Positions 12,591-22,599 of a stretch of DNA of 64,000 bases are shown piece after piece; positions within the stretch are counted from its first letter, which is position 1, and each line of letters starts with the position of its first letter. The DNA is taken from NCBI RefSeq assembly GCF_037392515.1, contig NC_090280.1:28959118-29023117 (forward strand), given 5' to 3'. Source of the DNA: Haliotis asinina (Eukaryota > Mollusca > Gastropoda > Lepetellida > Haliotidae). A program made the translations under genes and the position numbers. The notes below the pieces were generated by a model, which was not told where the DNA came from, searched no databases, and worked only from the letters and a program-made list of their open reading frames with translations.

Positions 12591-12854
12591 TGAGTGAGTT
12601 TAGTTTTACGCCACACTCAGCAATATTCCAGCTATATGGCGGTCTGTAAATAATCGAGTCTGGACCAGACAATCCAGTGATCAAACAACATGAGCATCGA
12701 TCTACGCAACTGGGAACCGATGACTTGTGTTAACCAAGTTAGCAAGCCTGACCACCAGATCCCGTTAGTCGCCTCTTAGTACAAGCATTGTCGCCTTTTA
12801 TGGCAAGCATGGATTGATGAAGGCCTATTCTACCTCGTGACCTTCACGGGTCAC
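12591..12854 (-). mobile_element. SINE-A copy
   Basis: Nearly full-length SINE-A on the minus strand. The TCAC-type tail lies at 12591-12600 and the element start (GACCCGTGAAGGTC in its own direction) at 12854. Very similar to the 8769-9045 copy, including the extra GTCGCCTTTTATGGCAAGCA segment. Confidence 0.88.
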
Positions 12855-12859
12855 TAACA

Positions 12860-13070
12860 ACCCGTAACTAAGGGGCCAAATGAGAGTCGCCATCCTTGGA
12901 TCTTGCTATTGTTTGACTAATGCAAATGACATTTGACATCCTTGGTGCAACTGACAGTTGGCATCCTTGAACCAAATGGCATTCTATGACAAGCACAATC
13001 ACCTTCTATGGCAAGCATGGGTTGCTGAAGGCCTGTTTTACCCTGGGACCTTCACGGGTCCGGTATGGGT
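12860..13070. repeat. Degenerate AGTCGCC array plus SINE-A end fragment
   Basis: 12860-12990 repeats the GAGAGTCGCC / TTGACATCCTTGG words of the 9060-9330 array. From about 12985 a second SINE-A start fragment follows (TGGCAAGCATGGGTTGCTGA ... GACCTTCACGGGTCC). The pairing of SINE and array is the same as at 8769-9330, suggesting an ancestral segmental copy. Confidence 0.65.
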
Positions 13071-13079
13071 AGAGGTAGC

Positions 13080-13505
13080 CTATTTGGGTTCGCTCGTTAC
13101 CCGATAGACCCGGGTCTGTAACATAGACACAACGTTTGCAGCCCTTTCTTCTGTGAAATATTGTTAAAACTAAACTCACTCATTCACTTCTCTCCTAACA
13201 TTTACGGCTAAATTTCCATAGTAACACAATGCATGGATTGAAACATGCTTCGAAATCCGCAGAACTTCAAAAACATATCCTATTAATGTTCACCTTTACT
13301 TGTTTCGTTTATTGCAATGTCTGCTTGTTTGACAGAATGCTCCAACATATCGTAGATCAAACAAGGTGAAATGCATGTCGCGTGCTCTTATTGTTAATGT
13401 GTTTTAGTGAGCCCACCTTGCCTCCACAAAATACGATAACGTTAAAAGTACAAAATTGCAAGTAACAATTAATATCTCCGATAAATCTTGAAGACACGTC
13501 TGCTT
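13080..13505. other. Non-coding stretch, nothing recognised
   Basis: No gene or repeat family recognised apart from a faint ACTCACTCATTCAC word at 13171-13187. Confidence 0.45.
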
Positions 13506-13519
13506 TTCGTTTGGTTCGT

Positions 13520-13690
13520 TGTTTACTTCCACATCCAGCAATATTCCATCTGTGTGGCGATGATCTGTAAACAATCGAGTCTGGACCAGACATTGGACCA
13601 GAGTCTGGACCCTTGGTCAACGATATCATCCGCAATTGGGATACGATGGAATGTGTTAACCAAGTCAGCGAACCTGACCACCTAAATGGA
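13520..13690 (-). mobile_element. SINE-A copy, 5' truncated
   Basis: Shares the CAGCAATATTCCA, GTAAACAATCGAGTCTGGAC and GATACGATGGAATGTGTTAA blocks with other SINE-A copies. It carries a small internal duplication of TGGACCAGA and loses similarity after the CCTGACCACC word. Confidence 0.75.
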
Positions 13691-13702
13691 AGGTTTGCAA
13701 GG

Positions 13703-13948
13703 TCAGGGCGTATTTGCTACTGAAATGAGAGCACATCTAAATAGCACATCTACACTGTGCGTTGAAGTGTAGTGGAGTAATGTGTTCTGGTTTTCACGAT
13801 CTGCACCAAAAACAAACACAACATCCTGTCCTAAGTCAACGTTGTTGCCTCGGAAGCTCGAAAAAATATATTCAATAATCTCATTGAGAAAACAAAGTCT
13901 CATCTTTGTTCTATTGCTTTTAAAAACTTCGATTACTTCCGCCTGCAT
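13703..13948 (-). other. Unassigned open frame, possible exon
   Basis: An 81-codon minus-strand frame with balanced composition and no repeat content (segments such as CFLNEIIEYIFSSFRG and DLGQDVVFVFGADRENQN). A splice-acceptor-like CTACACTGTAG lies just upstream of its Met. I recognise no domain. It could be a stray exon of a host gene or chance. Confidence 0.2.
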
Positions 13949-13949
13949 C

Positions 13950-14778
13950 TCCTACAGTGTAGGTATGATCATCATGGTCTCGGCATTGTGTAAGAAGACA
14001 CTGAAAAAATGGTCCAAAATAACACCAGAAGAATGTGGTCTAGCTCTAAGGGTAACTTTTCTATTTCTGTTTCTCATCGCTCGGCCGACTGTAGTTTGGC
14101 TGCCGACCAATATTTTTTTCTCTTGTTAATCTATTTCCGCCGACTCGAACTCGGACCTACCAGCTGCTCGTACAGTTGCTTCTTTCCTCTGTCTGTGCTG
14201 GGCTGAAGATTGGAGATAGAGGACAAGGAAGGAAGTGCTATGTATTAATATTCTTCTTTCTTTACATTTCATCTTTTAACCCGCCATCATAATATACTGA
14301 TGATGAACGGAGTTTTTTAGGACTGATGTGTTTATCTTTGTGACAGGAACATAATATTCAATCAGATTTCATGTTCTCTTTTGCGTTTCTCTGTTGTTCT
14401 CTGCTGGGATATGTTTGCTATTTTATGTCAATATTTTTACATTCGTACTTTTTAAATTTTTAAACCGCCCGACCATTTCCTGTCATTTTCCAGCCCCATT
14501 TAGCATCAGATATCAAAGAACAAAGGGCTCAAAAAACAAACGACTCCACTGATAATATTATCGTAAAACATACGCTTTTCAACCGGGACATTGTGCACAT
14601 CAGTGTGTAAATCACCATGTCCAACGCCATCTCTTTCTTCAAATGGATTATCGCCTGTTCGGGCACTGCAACCACGACTGAAATCGGATCACCGATCAAG
14701 TATAGAAAGCTTTCATTTTATCGATATGGAGACCGGAAGTAGTAGTGAAATGTTGGGCCAGTCAGAGGTGTTCAGTGT
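13950..14778. other. Non-coding stretch, nothing recognised
   Basis: AT-rich sequence with short open frames only; no gene, RNA or repeat family recognised. Confidence 0.45.
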
Positions 14779-14779
14779 T

Positions 14780-15080
14780 GAGTGAGTGAAGTTAATATTT
14801 TACGTCACATAGGCAATACTTTAGCCATGTCGTGACGAATGAATTATATATTACTTCATAAAAAGCTGGCAACGAAGGACACTATAACAACACGATTACC
14901 ACATAATCATTTGTGAAAATGTAAATAATTTAATTTTTTAATTGACGAATACAATATAAAAACGGGCTAGAGATCCTTAGCAACGACAGCTAGCAACTCA
15001 AGTTAGGGTAGCAACTAAAGTTTGCCTCCATATTGGAGACCGTGCAGTTCCTGTGCAGAATGTATAGTCTTTCAGCTGCG
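14780..15080 (-). mobile_element. LINE 3' end fragment (5' truncated)
   Basis: Minus-strand copy of the terminal 3'UTR of the LINE family that is near full length at 28.26-34.38 kb. It begins with the GAGTGAGTGA tail, then the ACGTCACATAGGCAATA, CAGCCATGTCGTGACGA-like and AACGAAGGACA words, and fades after CAATATAAAAACGGGCTA. Older and more diverged than the copies at 28 and 50 kb. Confidence 0.7.
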
Positions 15081-15129
15081 AGCGACTGTAGGCAGGGTTA
15101 AACACAATGTATAACATATACAACTAAAC

Positions 15130-15365
15130 TGCGATTGAAACAGTGATAAAAGCCTATCTACGCAGTTGGAATACGATGATGTATCAACCAAGTTACTATC
15201 CAGTACCGACAATCGCCTCTTACAATAAGAGAATTATCCCAGCATTATCACAGTGAGGACAACATAAATGGGCTGGTACCATTGCATCCATGTAGGGAAT
15301 TGAACCTGGACCTTCGGCCTGACGAGAGAACGCGTTAACCGCAGGGCTACCCCACCGCCATCTCC
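15130..15365 (-). mobile_element. SINE-A fragment fused to SINE-B head
   Basis: 15130-15215 resembles the middle of SINE-A (CTACGCAGTTGGAATACGAT, CAACCAAGTTA, AATCGCCTCTTA). 15220-15365 is a SINE-B head on the minus strand, with the B-box complement GGAATTGAACC and the A-box complement CAGGGCTACCCC. Overlapping insertions or a chimaeric copy. Confidence 0.65.
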
Positions 15366-15369
15366 CGAC

Positions 15370-16465
15370 AAGTATGGGTTACAGAAAACCAGTCCTAACC
15401 AGGGTCTTGTACCTAGATTTTAGAAGCTCTCTTGGTGCTATGGTTGCCATAAGTGCCATACATTAATATTACCTTAAGAATGTCTTAGCGCCAATAGAGC
15501 TTCGAAAATCTAGGGCCAGAGGAAGCACTCTTAGCGCCAAAATAGTCGGAAGTGTCATACGTTAACATTAGCTTAGGACTATCTTAGTACTGTGAGAGCT
15601 TCGAAAATCTAGCCACTAGATCTTACAGCTCTGTATTGATTACATGATACTGAACCGTGGTGATGCTCTGTCGGCTGTCAGTGTGTAATAACGGAATAAA
15701 GATACCAGATCGTCATCAGGGTCTCAGCAGCAATCTGATGTGCGGTCCGATCATACTCATTCAGTATGCCAGCAAGTGAGCTGTACCAGCGTGCGTAATT
15801 AACGTCGGTAATTAGGCCCGAAGTCGAATAGGCCTCGAATGGAGATTTTGTTTTCTGCAGGTCCTTATGGACAACTTTATCATCCCCAACGACTCTCCCG
15901 GTCTGATTGAGATTTTTCAGAATACTTGGATCTTGACATGAATTTTGATATAGCTAACTAAACTCTTTAACTGTTTGGTGGGAAATACTTATATTGTAGC
16001 TAGGACTACACATTCTGGTCAGGACTCACAACATTTTATATGGTCTTGGGTCCTTAGGGTATGCAGTATTTTAGGGTTAAAGGCGAACATTGGTCTGTGC
16101 TCCTCGGTTGCACGGGAAGATGACTCCATCACTCTGATCTCCCACAATCATTCATAGAGCCGCTAATATGTTCAACGATGACCTCAATGTTTCTGACGTG
16201 TTGACTCATTAGATAATTACACATCGCTTCGAATTATGCTACACTATTATCTAACAAGAATTAACCTTTTAGAGCACCCATCACACGCCTGACACATCGA
16301 TTAAACTGCATTGGAAGAAAGTGTCAGAATGTTTTAGCTCACTCATTCTTGCATCTTTTAATTCACCTGTTAAAAACATTATGTCAATGTGTTACAAATA
16401 GAATACATGGCTTTTCATCGCAAAATCTCGTTTGACACCTCTTCCAACACTTTTATAGCCATTAG
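15370..16465. other. Non-coding stretch, nothing recognised
   Basis: Contains two related ~90-bp segments (around 15420-15510 and 15520-15615), both with CTTAGCGCCA / TTCGAAAATCTAG words: a diverged direct duplication. No gene recognised. Confidence 0.45.
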
Positions 16466-16467
16466 TG

Positions 16468-16590
16468 AGCTGGGCTTGTCGCCGCTTTTTTGTAATAGTC
16501 AAGCAATATCATAGCGTAGAACTCCAGAAATGGGCTTCACACATCCATGTGGGTAAATGGAACCAAGCCTTCGGTGAGACGAGCGAACTT
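16468..16590 (-). mobile_element. SINE-B fragment
   Basis: Minus-strand SINE-B body and head: CGCCGCTTTTTTGTAATAG, then AGAAATGGGCTTCACACAT, CATGTGGG and CCTTCGGTGAGACGAGCGAA. The A box is lost at the end. Confidence 0.65.
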
Positions 16591-16599
16591 TGGATATCA

Positions 16600-17040
16600 A
16601 ATTATGGCATTTAGGCTATAGATCACCAACAACTGACCCATACAAGGAGTCAGTGAGTGAGTGAGTGAGTGAGTGAGTCACCACTCAGCAATATTACAGC
16701 TATATGTCGGCGGTCTGTAAATAATCGAGCCTGTACCAGATAATCTAGTGATCAACAACATGAGCATCGATCTGCGCAATTAGGAACCGATGACATGTGT
16801 CAACCAAGTCAGTTAGTCTGACCCGTTAGTCGCCTCTTACGACAAGCATAGTCGCCTATTCTACCCCTGGACCTTCACGGGCCGACCCATACATGGAACC
16901 ACGGGGACTTATAGTACCTTTGCATTGACCGTTGCTGGATTCACATTATCCCTTCGGCGATTATAGTTGTATCTAGCCATAATTTAAAACTATGAAGAAT
17001 GCTACATTTAAAAAATCTGGCACGTTTAGTAGAGACAGTG
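16600..17040 (-). mobile_element. LINE 3'UTR fragment, interrupted by a SINE
   Basis: Two pieces (16600-16644 and 16884-17040) match the LINE 3'UTR in order: GGCTATAGATCACCAACAAC, then CATGGAACCACGGGGACTTA, AGTACCTTTGC, TGCTGGATTCACAT and TATCTAGCCATAA. The SINE-A copy at 16645-16883 splits them. Confidence 0.75.
16645..16883 (-). mobile_element. SINE-A copy with target-site duplication
   Basis: SINE-A with an expanded (GTGA)n tail at its left end and the GACCTTCACGGGCC start at its right. The word GACCCATACA flanks it on both sides (16635-16644 and 16884-16893), a 10-bp target-site duplication. This marks the exact ends of the family and shows insertion into an existing LINE tail. Confidence 0.85.
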
Positions 17041-17044
17041 ATAG

Positions 17045-18955
17045 AATGTAGTATAATATGTGAGTAATATGCCAACAATATGACAGCAATAGACAGGTAC
17101 CTCACGCACAGGTATTGATCACACTGTGGACCCTTCACCAGCAATGCACGGTTCGGACTCAGTCCTCCTTGAAGGGACGCAGACATTAGTGGTTGAGAAC
17201 AGTGTGCGAAACAGGCTAGAAAACATCCTGTAGAACCAGTGAATCTCCACAGTGTCACGACTGGCTTATGAATATTTTTTTGGTAAATATAGCACTCTTT
17301 GAGACTTGTAAGACATAATACACCTTTAAATCATACAAAATTAAAATTGAAAAAAAAATTCCCTATATTTGTAGCTCAACAATGAAACACGTGTCATGCC
17401 GACAATATCTTATTCGCATCTGTTTGATATCTATATATCCTTTGCTTGGTGTCTGCAATCATGGTACGGACATGTGAATTACTTTGTTGGCTAGTAACTT
17501 TCAGGCACAGACAGCAAAACTTAGAAACTGTTTCGCACACTGGTCGAGAACAACATGACCAGGAGTACATGTACCAGGAACTCGGGTAATGGTGGATGGT
17601 CTGGTTGCATTGGCTGTTAAACACTTTCTCTCGTGGACAACAGGTTAGTGGGTGTTATCTAATTACATCCATAGCTGGTTTATAGCAGCTGCTGGGAGCA
17701 GTTAATATGATTCCCCTTGTTGGAAGTCGTTAATCTACAATCTCTGCACTAATGCAGTAATGGAGCCGAGTGGTCAAGGTGCCCTCCATCGGAAATCAGA
17801 GATTTCAAATATGAGTGGCAAGCCATAACACATCCCTCAGCTAACAGCTCCCTTTGTTGGTTAAACTTTTCATCACAGGGAATAAATGAACACGACCAGG
17901 CCCTGAAAGCGTATTAAATCCAAAACATAAAGGTGCTGATGGCACGTGTACGTAGTCCAGCAAGTGCAGATATGATGCTACAGATGGTGATGAAAACTGA
18001 CGCAAAAGTGGTCTTTCGGGGGGCACAATTACTTTTAGCGTTTACAATGAAATTTTGTATAGATATTCAACATACTTGTTATTAACACGTATTCTCACCT
18101 AAATTTATTAACAAGTATCCATATATATCTTGATACTGAAATAGTATAGTATACGCATTGTATGGTACGTAATACTATATGATAATTTAATGTATTCTAT
18201 TACAGTGATATAACTCTAAAAGGTACCATGTTTCCAATACAGTTACTCTAAGAGGTACGTACCATGTTTCCATCAAAGGTATTTTGTCTGTTGAAAGAAA
18301 AGCCAAACACAAGCAATAAAAGATGATTCTTAGAGTATGCTCCTCAAGCTGAGATTGAAAGGCCATCCTACCTCAGGAAGATTTTTTGGTTAATGAAGGG
18401 AGAGTGAATAATGACATATTACCCTTGCTTTGCATTCAGATCAGGTTTGCAATGCAAATGTTACACTTCGGTTTGCAGTGCCTAGCATTTATAGTGCTTG
18501 CTGGTCAAGCCGGATGCCAGCATTGGATTCGTGTACATTGGAGCGCATCTTTGGTAGCCTCTTCCCCACCACTTACAGCACATTGTTCAAAGCAGCATTA
18601 CGCCATAACCTCTAATTTGGTTTGACGTGAATCACAAGATGCAGACATGTCATCACACCTATGTGGCGTGATCAGGTGCTCATGTTATCAAACACTGGTT
18701 TGCTCGGTCCAAACTCAAGTTTTGTCAAGACACGGTGATATTGATGCAAATAAGACTCCAAAATGTAGAATTTGTTTCACAAACTGATATGTCCTGTCGT
18801 CTGAGAATTCTCCAATACTTCGCTGATTTCGTGTCATGATGGAGCCATGCTCATAAAATCAATCACTGGTTCAGTCAAAAGATATTTTGTCATGTAGTCG
18901 GAATATAGGTAGTACAACGTTCAACAATGTAATGAATTGAAATGTAATCGTATTG
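17045..18955. other. Non-coding stretch, nothing recognised
   Basis: About 1.9 kb without gene, RNA or SINE signatures. The several 60-105-codon open frames on both strands have no recognisable motif. Confidence 0.5.
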
Positions 18956-18956
18956 A

Positions 18957-19160
18957 TAGTGAGTGACTTGGGCCGCTTTTAGCAATGTTCTAGAAATATC
19001 ACGGCGGGGACAACAGAAATGGGCTTCATATATAGTACCTATATCGGGACTGGAACCTGGACCTTCGGTGTGACAAGCGAACGCGTTAACCGAAGGGCTA
19101 CCCCACTGCCATCTCCCGACAAGTATGGGTTGCAGAAAACCCATTCTAGTCAAGTTTTAC
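18957..19160 (-). mobile_element. SINE-B copy
   Basis: Minus-strand copy: AGTGAGTGAC tail, GGGCCGCTTTTAGCAATGTT, AATATCACGGCGGGGACA, GAAATGGGCTTCATATA, the B-box complement GGAACCTGGACC, and the A-box complement AAGGGCTACCCC at about 19096. It continues with ATCTCCCGACAAGTATGGGT, as does the 15.3-kb copy, so that segment is part of the family. Confidence 0.75.
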
Positions 19161-19164
19161 ACGC

Positions 19165-19535
19165 ATAAGTGACTCAAGAGAGTTTAGTTTTACGCCGCTT
19201 TTAGGAACATTTCAACACATTAATCGCAGTGCATTCATTTATTTATAGTCTAGTTAATCAGCTACAGCCTGTGATAACTCTGTCCTTCATAGGTTTCGGT
19301 AAGAGCTGTTTAGCATTTACCTGGAATATGAATAGAAATATTCGCATAAACTAGCATGTCCTGTACACGTTTATCTGCTGGATGACCGATGTATGTAACA
19401 AGCATTTTCTTGTCTTGTCGTCGTCACGTTATAGCTGACATACTGCAGATAGGACGTCGACATTTAACTCCATACAAAGACGTCTCGCAACAGATCCCGC
19501 TACAACTGGTCTTCAGTATCCCATGATTGTCATAA
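19165..19535. other. Non-coding stretch, partial SINE tail
   Basis: A solitary GAGTTTAGTTTTACGCCGCT tail word at 19180-19200 is the remnant of another SINE. The rest is unassigned. Confidence 0.45.
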
Positions 19536-19539
19536 GAAG

Positions 19540-19705
19540 CGACATATGGGATCGGGTGGTCAGGCTCGATTGACACGTCATCGGTTCCAAGTTGTTCAGA
19601 TCGATGCTCATGTCGCTGATCACTGGATTGTCTGGTCGATGATTACTGACCACCACCATGTAGCTGGAATAGCTGATTGCGGCACAAGACTAAACTCACC
19701 CTTTT
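19540..19705 (+). mobile_element. SINE-A copy, plus orientation
   Basis: Reads in SINE-A sense order: GGGATCGGGTGGTCAGGCTC, CGTCATCGGTTCCAAG, GATCGATGCTCATG, GATCACTGGATTGTCTGGTC, CATGTAGCTGGAATAGCTG and ACTAAACTCACCC. A rare plus-strand copy; diverged. Confidence 0.8.
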
Positions 19706-19709
19706 AAGC

Positions 19710-20500
19710 ATCAATGTTAGTTTGAAAACACCATTGCGTTCTTGACGTATGGTCAGCCGTACTTGACTCGAAGTGGATGTGCCTTCTCATGAAACGCATA
19801 ACTTTGGTTATGTATTTAAGTATTGGATAAGTATTTAAACATCCGGGAACTAAAGCATTTGCCTGGTAACGAGTTCGTTCTTAATTCATATTTTAGACGC
19901 TTGTATGCTTGAGGTGAGCTTAGCGTAAATGCGTTTCAGATTAGCAGTCGAAATGTACCGTTAGATGACTGGAAATATTTCGTAATATCAACTTCGGATG
20001 AATGTCTTTAAGAATGTGTTTGCAACATCGAACTTTTATCGGAATCTGTTGAATCATACAGAATGAGAGATTAATGTTGGTAATTAACTCTTTCAAGCCC
20101 TGCGGCATCTTGTCTGCTAAGTGTCAGTGGTCCATGTTGAACATAATTCGACTCGCATTAGTATGGATTATATTTCTGAAGCTGAAACTAAACAAGCATG
20201 CGGATCATTCAGTGTTTCCAAATATCACGCTTTGATGTTTACTCGATACTCTTTATTAACATGAATGTAGGCAATAAAGGAAGTTTTTTAGGTTTTCCTG
20301 CAGCTGCGGATAGACATAATTACAAACAGCTTTACATCTCATCTCATGAAATGTAGTTTTCTCACACTCTCGGTTGTTAACTGCGTGTAGAATCTACACG
20401 TGAAATTAAGATTTGTATTACGTATATTATGCATTTCGTGGAGTATATAATAGTATATAATAATGTATTTGTTGTTGTGTAACGCAATATTTACTAGACA
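19710..20500. other. Non-coding stretch, nothing recognised
   Basis: No gene or repeat recognised. Confidence 0.45.
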
Positions 20501-20506
20501 ACACAG

Positions 20507-20650
20507 TGAGTAGTTTACGCAACACACAGCAGTATCTCAGGTGATTTGGTAACCAATCGAGTCTTGACCAGACAATCCACTGACTATTTTACTCCGCACT
20601 CATCAACCGATTTTGCATGTGATCGATTCCGAACAAGATAATCCAGTGAC
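20507..20650 (-). mobile_element. SINE-A fragment
   Basis: Diverged tail half: GTGAGTAGTTTACGCAACAC, CCAATCGAGTCTTGACCAGA, CAATCCACTGACTA. Similarity stops at the 79-bp array. Confidence 0.6.
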
Positions 20651-20966
20651 TGATGTCATAGGCATAGATGACATGCATTAATCAGTCTTTAACATACTTC
20701 TTGCCTCGGTTGCTGAAGACCATTTCTGATGATGTCATAAGCATAGATGACATGCATCAATCAGTCTTTAACATACTTCTTGCTTCGGTTGCTGAAGACC
20801 ATTTCTGATGATGTCATAAGCATAGATGACATGCATCAATCAGTCTGTAACATACTTCTTGCCTCGGTTGCTGAAGACCATTTCTGATGATGTCATAAGC
20901 ATAGATGACATGCATCAATCAGTCTGTAACATACTTCTTGCCTCGGTTGCTGAAGACCATTTCTGA
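20651..20966. repeat. 79-bp tandem array, 4 copies
   Basis: Four head-to-tail 79-bp units starting TGATGTCATAAGCATAGATG at 20651, 20730, 20809 and 20888. Units differ by only a few substitutions, so the array is young. It runs directly into the duplicated tRNA-like block. Confidence 0.95.
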
Positions 20967-21067
20967 TGATTACACGATGCCATTTAGAAAGTGGTCAAAT
21001 GCAATATATGTCATATTTGGGATTTCATTTTCTCAGTAAAATACAAATTCTAGTACTTTTTTGGTTG

Positions 21068-21161
21068 AGTCCGATCCGGGACTCGAACCCGCACCCTCAG
21101 AGTCAGGCACCTAATCGCCAGCACACAAAGTCAGCCGCCTAGCCCGCTCAGCCACCGCGAC
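21068..21161 (-). tRNA. tRNA-Leu/Ser-like pseudo-tRNA or SINE head, copy 1
   Basis: On the minus strand: GTCGCGG start, A box TGGCTGAGCGG, a long variable-arm-like region, and B box GGTTCGAGTCC. The about 94-nt length fits a type II (Leu or Ser) tRNA. The acceptor ends pair only at the outer three bases and the anticodon stem is poor, so I read it as a pseudo-tRNA or the head of a tRNA-derived SINE, not a working tRNA. Confidence 0.4.
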
Positions 21162-21363
21162 TTCCACAAAAATGAAAGTCGAACAACTGGTAGTCTAGAC
21201 AGCCTACTTTGTGCACCCCTCTGATAAGTGTGAATTGGCACGGCTCCCACGGCCGAAAGCAATGATTACACGATGCCATTTAGAAAGTGGTCAAATGCAA
21301 CATATGTCATATTTGGGATTTCATTTTCTCAGTAAAATACAAATTCTAGTACTTTTTTGGTTG

Positions 21364-21457
21364 AGTCCGATCCGGGACTCGAACCCGCACCCTCAGAGTC
21401 AGGCACCTAATCGCCAGCACACAAAGTCAGCCGCCTAGCCCGCTCAGCCACCGCGAC
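21364..21457 (-). tRNA. tRNA-Leu/Ser-like pseudo-tRNA or SINE head, copy 2
   Basis: Duplicate of the 21068-21161 unit within the 296-bp direct repeat, with the same A and B boxes and the same imperfect acceptor. It would be transcribed by pol III only if the boxes still work. Confidence 0.4.
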
Positions 21458-21573
21458 TTCCACAAAAATGAAAGTCGAACAACTGGTAGTCTGGACCCCT
21501 CTGATAAGTGTGAATTGGCACTGCTCCCAGAGAGCCGTTAAACCACAGTGAAATGATGTATATTATAGATAAA

Positions 21574-22093
21574 ATGGACAGAATTACCATTAAAACGCCC
21601 GCACGTTATCAGAATTGAGCGGGCCTCTGTAACTTGATAATGCCCGCAAAATGTTTGACGACGAGCCAGTATCAAGCCCGTTGTTAGGTGACGTCATAAG
21701 TAGCTCAGCTGTTGAAGTTCAACCACCTACGGCTCGATTGAACAAGGGTTCATTTTTTACCATATATTTGGCTCGCATACGTCACATGTACCTGTGCCAT
21801 TATGCACTTTCCTGCCTGTGCCAACCTTAGCAGTTGTACCATAAATGCCAACATACAGCAATGAAAATATCGACTTGAAGCCTAACGTTGTTCATCACTG
21901 AAAACAATGGCGACTGGTAATATGGTCAAGGTCGAATGTCGTCACTCGCAATAGTGACGCCATCTGTGTTGTTCTATGACGTGTCTATATTTGTAAAATG
22001 TGTGTCAGTGACGTCCGTCGTTTGCTGTTGGCAGTAAATGCTTCTAAACCGATGCCGTTTTTTCATTCTTAGTTTATTAAAAATTCTGTCCAT
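21574..22093. repeat. Block bounded by 12-bp inverted repeats
   Basis: ATGGACAGAATT at 21574-21585 is mirrored by its reverse complement at 22082-22093. Inside are GATAATGCCCGC-type words related to the neighbouring palindrome. Possibly a short non-autonomous DNA element; no transposase. Confidence 0.4.
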
Positions 22094-22111
22094 ATTAGCT
22101 GTAATAACGTT

Positions 22112-22236
22112 AACGCTATTTTTCAGGGCATTATCATTTGCAGGAGTCCCCGGTCTTTTCAACTGCCCTCATTCGTCAGGCAGTTAATGAAAGACCTCGG
22201 GCTTCTGAAAATGATAATGCCCTGAACAATAGCGTT
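22112..22236. repeat. Long imperfect palindrome (hairpin)
   Basis: Arms 22112-22167 and 22179-22236 are near-perfect reverse complements (AACGCTATTTTTCAGGGCAT on the left, ATGCCCTGAACAATAGCGTT on the right) around an 11-base centre. Likely a foldback MITE or the end of a larger palindromic element. Confidence 0.8.
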
Positions 22237-22507
22237 GCCCTTATAATAATACCACTGCCAATGAAAATGAAGCAAGACGTTGTATGAAATAAGAAAATGA
22301 AAATGCAAAATAAAATGATAGGTGAAAAATTAGTATTTTGATCTTGTTTGAAATAAACCTATACCCGCAGTAGTTACCATCAACTGTCAACATTAAAGCT
22401 CGCAACAACCATAAGAGTGGGTAAAGTGTGCGTTTACGTATAACACTACTTCAGCGATAATGTGAAGAAACAATAAGGCACTATTACTGGCTGAACGTCA
22501 ATACAAG

Positions 22508-22598
22508 TTGTTCACTGGTTACTGGCCATGTACCCTCGAGGTCTGTTTATGTTCCACGAGCCCGCAGAGCCCATGGCCCCCGATGGACCAGTGAACAA
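22508..22598. repeat. 12-bp inverted repeat pair
   Basis: TTGTTCACTGGT at 22508-22519 and its exact reverse complement at 22587-22598, 67 bp apart. Could be the two ends of a tiny MITE. Confidence 0.5.
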
Positions 22599-22599
22599 C

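Larger units (their letters stand above)
20967..21530. repeat. 296-bp direct duplication carrying a tRNA-like unit
   Basis: TGATTACACGATGCC starts at 20967 and again at 21263, and the two copies are almost identical for over 230 bp. Each contains a minus-strand tRNA-like sequence. The first copy has an extra 60 bp or so before the junction. Confidence 0.9.

Noticed and set aside
21068-21161. A functional tRNA gene
   Set aside because: A and B boxes are good, but acceptor and anticodon stems pair poorly, so pseudo-tRNA or SINE head is preferred.
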